Shown piece after piece: positions 27,301-33,500 of a DNA stretch of 33,500 nt; position 1 is the first letter of the stretch; each line of letters begins with the position of its first letter. A program made the translations under genes and the position numbers. This DNA comes from Symbiodinium natans (Eukaryota > Sar > Dinophyceae > Suessiales > Symbiodiniaceae). The notes under the pieces are model-generated. The model searched no databases and was not told the DNA's origin. It saw only the letters and a list, made by a program, of their open reading frames with translations. The stretch covers positions 1 to 33,500 of the forward strand of contig CAJNDS010002644.1 in NCBI GenBank assembly GCA_905221605.1. The letters run 5' to 3'.

Positions 27301-27411
27301 TACCTCTGGGGTAGACCCAGGCAAAAAGGTATATACTTTTTAGGTATAAGTAGCTATAATGTGAACCCCAAACCCAAAAAAGTATTAAAGTATAGTACTC
27401 CAAAGCCCAGG
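27301..27411. mobile_element. free-standing introner-like element, family A (copy 1)
   Basis: Shares ACCTCTG, AGACCCAGG, GGTATATACTTTTTAGGTAT, AAGTAG, GAACCC, GTATTAAAGT and AGTACTCCAAAGCCCAGG, in that order, with 28721-28834. ACCCAGG..AAGGTATA and the CTTTG(A/G)AGTAC end are shared with intron 3 of the membrane-protein gene. Confidence 0.8.
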
Positions 27412-27605
27412 TTCTATAGGGTTTTGTATCGGGTTTTTTGGTGCAGGGTTTGGGTTTGGGGGTTTTTGGTTTGGGGTTTCGGGGTTTCGGGGTTTCGGGG
27501 TTTAGGGGTTGAGGCTTCGGTTTGATGGGCTAAGGGCTGTAGAGAGTGAGGGACCTAGGCACATAGGAACCGCGGCTCCTTTCAGGGACTCTCTGCTGAG
27601 AAGCA

Positions 27606-27780
27606 GTAACCCTAAACCCTAAACCCTAAACCCTAAACCCTAAACCCTAAACCCTAAACCCTAAACCCTAAACCCTAAACCCTAAACCCTAAACCCTAAC
27701 CCTAAACCCTAAACCCCAAACCCTAAACCCTAAACCCTAACCCTAGACCCTAAACCCTAAACCCTAAACCCTAAACCCCA
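27606..27780 (-). repeat. long CCCTAAA array
   Basis: About 24 units with a few shortened CCCTAA copies. A 60-base island (27781-27842) separates it from the inverted-repeat element that follows. Confidence 0.97.
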
Positions 27781-27842
27781 AAGGATGCCCAAGGCGACGC
27801 TCAAGACTCGCAACACGGCGGGCTTGGGGCCCCGGTGTCTGG

Positions 27843-27966
27843 TTGCCCTTATACTCACAGTCCTTGATAGGGATTATAATAGGGTTTAGGGTTTAGGGTT
27901 TGGGGTTTGGGGTTTGGGGTTCTAAATTCCCGAGTAAGGACTAGTATAAGGGGGAACATCCCAAGG
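27843..27966. mobile_element. family C element with a telomeric array in its loop
   Basis: Arms CCCTTATACT..TCCTT and AAGGACTAGTATAAGGG match those at 16602-16714, including GGGGAACATCCCA at the right end. The loop starts AGGGATTATAATAGGG as in the other copy, but then carries five TTTAGGG/TTTGGGG units before TTCTAAATTCCC. Confidence 0.8.
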
Positions 27967-28410
27967 CGCAACCCAGCCAACCGTCAACAAACAAGCCACA
28001 GCCCTCAAACACCGAACCCGAAGCCCTTTACCCCCTCCCATACCCATTGAACTCTCCCCCTGGCCCCTACATCGTGTCAACCTCAACCTTAATCACCAAC
28101 TAGGGTTTAGGGTTTTAGTGTTTAGGGTTAAAGCCTAAACTCCATAACCTCAAGCAGAATGCCTCGGAAGCCTCTTCGAAATCACCCGTTGAAGGCTCCA
28201 TAAGCGTAAGGCCCAAAAGTACAACGGGTTCCCAAAACCCTGCAAACCCCCCGACCCTTGAACCTTAAACTCACCCTAAACACTAAACCCTTCACCTCCA
28301 ACATCATTTAGGGCTTAGAAACACCAACTAAACCCTAAACCCTAACTCCTAAACCCATAACCCCAAAACCCCTAAACACCAAACCCTAAACCCTAAACCC
28401 TTGGCCCCAA
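27967..28410. other. degenerate telomeric sequence
   Basis: Decayed CCCTAAA units with short better patches near 28105, 28325 and 28385; no supported gene. Confidence 0.6.
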
Positions 28411-28457
28411 AAAAGCATGCGAGGGCCTCCACTCGCCGAAGAAGACTCCAAGTCGGC

Positions 28458-28501
28458 CAGGCCGACTGCATCTGGTCGAAGACCGTGGCGTTGCGCCCGA
28501 C
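28458..28501 (-). CDS. unassigned exon island
   Basis: Fourteen codons plus two bases, VGRNATVFDQMQSA, between CCTCGCAAG|G and a GC donor (CTG|GCCGAC). Strongly coding in composition. It joins in phase with the exon at 29352-29402. CCCTAAA lies left, TTTAGGG right. Confidence 0.5.
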
Positions 28502-28720
28502 CTTGCGAGGGGCTTCTAGGGTGGGGTTGAAGGGGTTTAGGGGTTTGGAGGGTTTGGGGTTTGCGGTTTAGGGTTCAGGGTTTAGGGTTTAGGGTTTAGG
28601 GTTTCGAGCGAAGAGCTTTGAGGGGTGTTTATGGGGCTAAAGGGAGTAAGGAGCTCGGGTTCAAGCAGTTTTGTAGGGGTTAAGGGGATTGCTTTCAGGG
28701 TAAGGCTGAGGGTTGAGGGC

Positions 28721-28834
28721 CCTACCTCTGAATTAGACCCAGGAAAAAAAGGTATATACTTTTTAGGTATAAGTAGGCTATCATGGGAACCCAAAACCAA
28801 AAAAGGTATTAAAGTGTAGTACTCCAAAGCCCAG
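28721..28834. mobile_element. free-standing introner-like element, family A (copy 2)
   Basis: Second copy of the element at 27301-27411, about 85 percent alike by eye over ~110 bases. The two are embedded in unrelated flanks, which indicates transposition rather than segmental duplication. Confidence 0.8.
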
Positions 28835-29023
28835 GGTCACTAAGGGTTGAGGCCTTGGCCTTTAGAAGGGCCCAGAGGGTGAGTCAGCTCACCCGCTTCA
28901 GGGAACTCACGAATCCAAGCCCCAAGCCAGAGAAGACCGGAAGTTGCAAAGTGGGAACCAAACATCTCTTCTACATACTTGTAAGCCTACCTAAACTTAA
29001 GCACTAACTATACCCTGAGTAAG

Positions 29024-29330
29024 CCCCCCAAACCCTATACCCTACACCCCAAACCCTAAACCCTACACCCCAAACCGTAAACCCTAAACACCAACCCCCA
29101 AACCGGAAACCCGAAACTCCAAACCCCAAACCCCAAACCCAAACAACCCAAAACCCAAACACCAAGCCCCCAAACCCTAAACCACAAATCTTAAACCACA
29201 AACCCCAAACCCTAAACCCAAACCTGAAACCCCAAGCCCCCAAACCCTAAACCACAAATCTTAAACCCCAAACCCCAAACACTAAACCCTAAATCCTAAC
29301 CCTAAACCCTAAACCCTAAACCCTAAACTC
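29024..29330 (-). repeat. mixed CCCTAAA/CCCCAAA array
   Basis: Contains an internal duplication: CCCCAAGCCCCCAAACC, then ACCACAAATCTTAAACC, occurs twice (about 29163 and 29231). Confidence 0.85.
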
Positions 29331-29351
29331 TTTGCAAGTCGAGGTCCGGGC

Positions 29352-29402
29352 CATGCAGCGGTCCAGCTGCGCCTCCCCCAGGGCCAGCAGGTCTTTGGCG
29401 GC
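29352..29402 (-). CDS. unassigned exon island
   Basis: Seventeen codons, AAKDLLALGEAQLDRCM, forming an amphipathic helix. Acceptor AAACCAG|G, GC donor (ATG|GCCCGG), phase 0 at both ends. The acceptor is three bases from a TTTAGGG array. Confidence 0.5.
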
Positions 29403-29404
29403 CT

Positions 29405-29580
29405 GGTTTAGGGTTTAGGGTTTGGGGTTTAGGGTTTCGGGTTTAGGGATAGAGGGTTTAGGGTTTAGGGTTTGGGGTTTAGGGTTTAGGGCTTAGGGTT
29501 TCAGGTTTAGGGTTTGGGGCTTGGGGACTCATAAGGCCTTAAGGGTTTAGGGATACTTTGGGTTTCGGGTTTAGGGTTGA
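29405..29580 (+). repeat. TTTAGGG/TTTGGGG array
   Basis: Variant-rich array immediately upstream (coding sense) of the exon at 29352-29402. Confidence 0.9.
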
Positions 29581-30060
29581 TGGACTACTTGTTGGTTATT
29601 TCGTGTTTCCGCCAGCGGATGAAGCGCAACTCAAAGCGTAACTGCTGGGTTTTACCGGGATTTAGAGCCACCCTTCCCAATGGGTTAGGCCTCACATGGG
29701 TTGGGGTGTGAATCTGGTTTAATGCTCGAAGCCGACAGAACCCCAAACTTAAAGCCCGAAACCCTACACTCTGCCGCCGCCCTCCCCCCTACCGCCCACT
29801 CCCCAAGATTTGTAGAGGGTTCAGAGACAGAACATTCCAGGACCAAACGGTTTAGGGTTTAGGTTTTAGGGTTTAGGGTTTAGGGTAACGAGGTCCGTAC
29901 ACCCTCCGTGCGAACATCCACTTGGGTTTTTTTGGCTTTAACGAACGGGGCCATAGTCCAGTGCATGCAACGCTCTGAAGCGCCTGGTGGCGGGCATGGT
30001 CCGACATGCGAAAACGCTCGCCAGGGAGGTCGGAGTAGGGGATAGTCCCTCATGAGTTTT
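29581..30060. other. unique stretch, possible exon
   Basis: Mostly unique. On the minus strand 30040-29890 is open for ~50 codons (PYSDLPGERFRMSDHARHQ and on) with an in-frame GC donor after HQ, but the acceptor is unclear. Confidence 0.4.
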
Positions 30061-30389
30061 AGGGTTTAGGGTTTAGGGTTTAGGGTTCAGAGTTGGTGGA
30101 GCTTCCTGGAATCTGTCGAGCCGCACTCGTCTCAAAGGCCCCGCTTGAGGGTGTTGGCCAGCCACCGCACCCCAAACCCTACGCGTAAACCCCTAACCCT
30201 AAACCCTAAGCCCCAAACCCGTCAAGGCCTGAACCCGTGTCCTAAAAAAAGCCCTCTGAAACCCTGATTCCCAGCCATGATTCCCAGGGCTCAGAATTCA
30301 GGGCTTAGGGCGGTTTAGGGTTTAGGGTTGAGGGTTTAGGGTTTAGGGTCGCCTTATATGCGTACCACTGCACCCCCAAAGCCCTGAGC

Positions 30390-30428
30390 CTGCGTCAGGA
30401 CCGGGGACGCGAGGAGGAGCAGCCGCTC
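30390..30428 (-). CDS. unassigned hydrophobic exon island
   Basis: Thirteen codons, ERLLLLASPVLTQ, between GACCCAAG|G and a GC donor (ACGCAG|GCTCAG). Phase 0 at both ends, in frame with neighbours at 30589 and 29352. It could be part of a signal anchor. Confidence 0.45.
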
Positions 30429-30588
30429 CTTGGGTCGGGGTGTAGTCCCCCCAAAACCCTAAACCCCAAAACCCTAAACCCCCACAAAAAACCCTAAACC
30501 CTAAGCCCTAAACCCCAAATACCCTGAAGCTCCAAAAAGAAGCAAAGTAGAGGATCCAAGCGTCGCCCAGGGACACGTAAGCTGCGGC

Positions 30589-30628
30589 CTTGCCGAAGGA
30601 GCAGCGCGAAGGGGACTCCGCCAGGAAC
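30589..30628 (-). CDS. unassigned exon island
   Basis: One base plus thirteen codons, FLAESPSRCSFGK, between TGGGCAG|G and a GC donor (AAG|GCCGCA). Incoming phase 2 matches the exon at 31486-31541. Confidence 0.45.
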
Positions 30629-30640
30629 CTGCCCAGAGGG

Positions 30641-30840
30641 GGTTTAGGGTTTAGGGTTTAGGGTTTAGGGTTTGGGGTTTGGGGTTTGGGGTTTGGGGTT
30701 TGGGGTTTGGGGTTTGGGGTTTAGGGTTTAGGGTTTAGGGCTTAGGGCTTAGGGTTTAGGGGGTTTTAAGGGCGCATTGGGTTGTGTTTGCTGTTTAGGT
30801 TGGGGTTTAGGGTTTAGGGTTTAGGGTTTAGGGTTTAGGG
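30641..30840 (+). repeat. TTTAGGG array with seven TTTGGGG units
   Basis: TTTAGGG units surround a homogeneous block of seven TTTGGGG (30671-30719). Confidence 0.97.
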
Positions 30841-31122
30841 CGCTTTTGGTTGTGTGCTGGGGTTTGGGGTGTAGGGTAGGGTGTTTAGGATGATCATAGG
30901 GTTTAGGTTGCTTAAGGTTTAGGCTGTAGGGGGTTTAGGCTTCAGGGGGCTTAGGGTTCAGGGTGTTTAGGGGGCAGGGTTTAGAGGGTAAACGCTCCCA
31001 AGCCCATAACCGAACAAGCATCCAACCCCATGGACCTCAACACTTGAACCTGCAATTCCACAAAACCCAACCCCTGAACTCCAGAACTACATACCCCAAA
31101 CCCTTTAACCCAAACCCAGAGA

Positions 31123-31145
31123 CCCCCCCCCCCCCCCCCCCCCCC
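31123..31145 (+). repeat. C23 homopolymer
   Basis: Twenty-three consecutive C; the poly-Pro and poly-Gly frames over it are artefacts. Confidence 0.95.
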
Positions 31146-31224
31146 AGAATCAAGCCTGCACAGGGAGAGGTCTAAAGGTTGCAACCCTTCCAGAACCGGC
31201 GGAAGGAGGAGGGTCTTTCCTTCC

Positions 31225-31310
31225 CTAAACCCTACACCCTACACCCTAAACCCTAAACCCTGAACCCTGAACCCTGAACCCTAAACCCTAAAGCCTAAAC
31301 CCCCTAAACC
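31225..31310 (-). repeat. CCCTAAA/CCCTGAA array
   Basis: About twelve units, three of them CCCTGAA in a row. Confidence 0.9.
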
Positions 31311-31485
31311 GGGGTTTGGAGGTTTGGAATGGAAGGCTTAGGCTTTGCGGGGTTTGTAGATGTTTCGGGGATGAGAGCTGATAGATTCAAGGGTTGAGGA
31401 TTGTTGTTGGTGGTTGAGAAGGGGTTGAGGAGTTTTTGGGATTGACATCTGAGGGCACTAGCTTCACGAACCCCTGATGCCCGTC

Positions 31486-31541
31486 CTCAACGACGAGTGC
31501 GTCGGGACGTACTGTCCTGTTGAGAGGTGGCTATCCAAGAC
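31486..31541 (-). CDS. unassigned exon island
   Basis: Eighteen codons plus two bases, VLDSHLSTGQYVPTHSSL, between TGCACGCAG|G and a GA donor (TTGAG|GACGGG). The phase fits the exon at 30589-30628. The + strand is also open here (a Cys-rich frame), so strand rests on the splice borders and the strand bias. Confidence 0.45.
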
Positions 31542-31590
31542 CTGCGTGCAGTGTGAAGCTGTTCCCGTTTCCTTTTTTTGTTCAGGGGGA

Positions 31591-31609
31591 GGGGGGGGGG
31601 GGGGGGGGG
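31591..31609 (+). repeat. G19 homopolymer next to telomeric array
   Basis: Nineteen consecutive G followed by TTTAGGG units to 31697. Confidence 0.95.
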
Positions 31610-31699
31610 AGGGGTTTAGGGTTTAGGGTTGTGTCTAGGGTTAGGGTTTAGGGTTTAGGGTTCAGGGTTCAGGGTTCAGGGTTTAGGGTTTAGGGTTGT

Positions 31700-31746
31700 T
31701 TGGTGCAGGAGCTGGGCAGGTTTTCCAGCTGCAGGAGGATGGATGC
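31700..31746 (-). CDS. unassigned exon island, 3' end unclear
   Basis: After CCAAACAAG|G the frame reads ASILLQLENLPSSCTKQ and runs to a stop in telomeric repeat. A GA donor after LQL is possible. Open upstream of the acceptor too. Confidence 0.4.
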
Positions 31747-31793
31747 CTTGTTTGGCTCAATGACTCTTAGTGGGAGCCCAGGCACAAGGGAAG

Positions 31794-31900
31794 GGTTTAG
31801 GGTTTAGGGTTTAGGGTTGAGGGTTGAGGGTTGAGGGTTCAGGGTTCAGGGTTCAGGGTTCAGGGTTCAGGGTTCAGGGTTCAGGGTTCAGGGTTCAGGG
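31794..31900 (+). repeat. TTTAGGG array with TTGAGGG and TTCAGGG blocks
   Basis: TTTAGGG, then three TTGAGGG (31817-31837), then nine TTCAGGG (31838-31900). Confidence 0.97.
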
Positions 31901-32160
31901 TTTCTAACGAGGGTAAGGGACAATATATTAGGACACATGAAGCTACCCTTAGAGTTTCTTTTGCAGAAAAGGCTCCTTTGTCCCTCAGCCCTGAAATCCC
32001 AGAACATCTCTTTAGCCACCTTATTTGCAACCGTTCTTTTTTCGTGCCTGAGACCCTTCAAGCAGTCCAGCCCCAGACCCCTAACTTTCCCTAGACCTCA
32101 AAGTTTCCCTAAACCCTTGACTTTTTTTGGTTTAGGGTTTTGGGTTTAGGGTTTAGGGTT
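31901..32160. other. unique stretch, no supported gene
   Basis: Open frames on + of ~70 codons start within repeats and lack support. TTTCTTTTGCAG at ~31954-31965 on + resembles an acceptor, but nothing downstream confirms it. Confidence 0.4.
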
Positions 32161-32186
32161 TAGGGTTTCAAGTGTGGGCAACCCAC

Positions 32187-32227
32187 CTGGTGAAAGCGCC
32201 GGTCGAGCTCCTCCATCCGGTCGCAGC
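32187..32227 (-). CDS. unassigned exon island with clear splice borders
   Basis: Two bases plus thirteen codons, CDRMEELDRRFHQ, between CAACTAAG|G and a textbook donor CAG|GTGGGT. Charged and helix-like; no family recognised. Confidence 0.5.
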
Positions 32228-32249
32228 CTTAGTTGGGGGGGGAGCTTCA

Positions 32250-32375
32250 GGGTCCCTGAAGCCCGATTACCCAGAGACTCCAAAACCCCTTAATTAAGCA
32301 ATATACCTTAATTTATAGTAGGAACCCTAATTTGATTTAAGGTATATTCCTTCATTAAGGGGTTTTGGATTCCCT
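32250..32375. mobile_element. long inverted-repeat element, family E
   Basis: Arms CCAAAACCCCTTAATTAAGC and onward through AATATACCTTAA at left, and their complement at right (32333-32368, few mismatches), around a loop of about 20 bases. GATTAC lies just outside both arms (32265 and 32375) as a possible target duplication. Confidence 0.7.
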
Positions 32376-32491
32376 GATTACAGCCCCCAAAAGAAGCCCC
32401 AAAATCCCTAAGCGCTAAAAGCCAACACAGGCAAGAGACCAAGCCGAAAAGCCCCCCCCCCTCCCCCCAGACCCTCTAGGCACTAAATCCC

Positions 32492-32825
32492 AAGCCTAAA
32501 GCCTAAAGCCTAAACCCTAAACCCTAAAGCCTAAAGCCTAAAGCCTAAAGCCTAAAGCCTAAAGCCTAAACCCTAAACCCTAAACCCTAAACCCTAAACC
32601 CTAAACCCTAAACCCTAAACCCTAAACCCTAAACCCTAAACCCTAAACCCTAAACCCTAAACCCTAAACCCTAAACCCTAAACCCTAAACCCTAAACCCT
32701 AAACCCTAAACCCTAAACCCTAAACCCTAAACCCTAAACCCTAAACCCTAAACCCTAAACCCTAAACCCTAAACCCTAAACCCTAAACCCTAAACCTCAA
32801 CCCTAAACCCTAAAACCCCTAAAAC
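32492..32825 (-). repeat. longest CCCTAAA array
   Basis: A block of CCTAAAG units (32494-32567) leads into about 32 perfect CCCTAAA units (32568-32796). Confidence 0.98.
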
Positions 32826-32877
32826 CCTCAAAACCCTCGAAACCCCCAAGGGCACCCAAGCAGCATCCGTCGACAGC

Positions 32878-32922
32878 CTCGGAGCGCACGGGCTCTTGGC
32901 TCCGCAGCTGCATTTGAAGCAC
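32878..32922 (-). CDS. unassigned exon island
   Basis: Fifteen codons, VLQMQLRSQEPVRSE, between CACGCCAG|G and a GC donor (TCCGAG|GCTGTC). It sits between the longest CCCTAAA array and a TTTAGGG array 10 bases away. All three minus frames are open, so the frame rests on the splice borders. Confidence 0.45.
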
Positions 32923-32931
32923 CTGGCGTGG

Positions 32932-33095
32932 TAGGGTTTAGGGTTTAGGGTTTAGGGTTTAGGGTTTAGGGTTTAGGGTTCAGGGTTTAGGGTTCAGGGT
33001 TCAGGGTTGAGGGTTGAGGGTTGAGGGTTGAGGGTTCGGGGTTTACGGTTTACTGTTTAGGGTTCAGGGTTCAGGGTTTGGGGTTTAGGCGTTAG
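32932..33095 (+). repeat. TTTAGGG array with TTGAGGG block
   Basis: TTTAGGG, TTCAGGG and four TTGAGGG units (33007-33034) in separate blocks. Confidence 0.95.
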
Positions 33096-33500
33096 GCGTG
33101 GAAGGGTGTTTGGGGGCGGGGTTGGGGGGGGGGGTGGTACAGCTTAAACCGGGTTTATTTGGAAGCTGATAGTCGTATTTACCAAAGGAAAACCACCCCC
33201 AAAAACCTCCGTTTGAACACGCTGGAGGGGCGGGGGTTTGGAGCGTTTGGGGTTTGGGAGTTGGGGGCTTTGGGGTTTCGGTTTAGGGGTTTGAGGGGTG
33301 TTGGTTTTGGGGTGTGGGTTTGAGGGTTTCCTGGATTAGGGTCTGGGATTGAGGTGGTGTATCTACAATTCAGGGGTACATGGGGCCCTTTGGCCGCTAA
33401 ACCCTAACACCCCTAGCCACTGAGACCCCAAAACCCTGCAACCTAAACCCCCTAAACCTCAAAAGCTCCAAAACCTGAAAACCCCAAACGCTGCCTGAAA
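33096..33500. other. degenerate telomeric edge, no gene
   Basis: G-rich decayed units, an 11-G run at 33124-33134, then C-rich decayed units to the window end. No frame or splice borders worth reporting. Confidence 0.6.

Noticed and set aside
29004-29243. Gly/Phe/Trp-rich minus-strand ORF
   Set aside because: A stop-free translation of decayed TTTAGGG units; such frames occur throughout the window.
2276-32796. CRISPR array
   Set aside because: The regular repeats are head-to-tail telomeric units without spacers, in a eukaryotic context.

Overview
This window looks like nuclear DNA of a dinoflagellate, most likely a Symbiodinium-like alga. The reasons are the plant-type telomere unit TTTAGGG present in dozens of interstitial arrays, all recognisable coding on one strand, very short exons, and introns that start with GC or GA as often as GT and end AG|G. 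Species assignment is inference; no spliced-leader sequence, rRNA or tRNA gene was found.

The sequence is a sea of (TTTAGGG)n and (CCCTAAA)n arrays, 30 to 330 bases long and in both orientations. They are broken by short GC-rich unique islands of about 60 to 150 bases. Read in the right frame on the minus strand, many islands are exons. The clearest result is a glycosyltransferase family 8 (GT8) gene running right to left from about 23116 to about 5642. Fifteen proposed exons of about 24 to 77 bases carry, in the correct order, the family's landmarks: the N-terminal DVHVALAGDD strand, NFVRFHL, the DxD motif in RIVYLDTDVIVKGD, FNAGVMVID, the LW..GSQPP block, WNVDGLGH and the HWTGPLKPW motif. 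From 14778 to 6922 nine consecutive exons join in phase (498 bases, 166 codons). Nearly every intron is built largely of telomeric repeats. None of these exons is visible as a long ORF.

Downstream on the same strand (5194 to 1616) lies a second gene. It has a signal peptide, a six-fold Ala-Pro-Thr-Ser repeat, a hydrophobic helical domain, a Cys-rich part with three GNFC motifs, and a C-terminal four-helix membrane domain. Its first three introns have terminal inverted repeats and boundary direct repeats, as introner elements do, and relatives of two of them stand free elsewhere in the window. Two free elements carry a telomeric array in their loop, which links the two kinds of intron sequence.

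Upstream of the GT8 gene (25120 to 32922) further minus-strand islands show AG|G acceptors and GC, GA or GT donors but no family I recognise; four of them join in phase. The remainder is degenerate telomeric sequence, homopolymer G/C tracts, inverted-repeat elements, minisatellites and a 217-bp tandem duplication that copied part of a GT8 exon. Left to right the layout is: degenerate array (1-460), AT-richer spacer (461-1615), membrane-protein gene (1616-5194), GT8 gene (5642-23116), unassigned exon islands and repeats (23140-33500).
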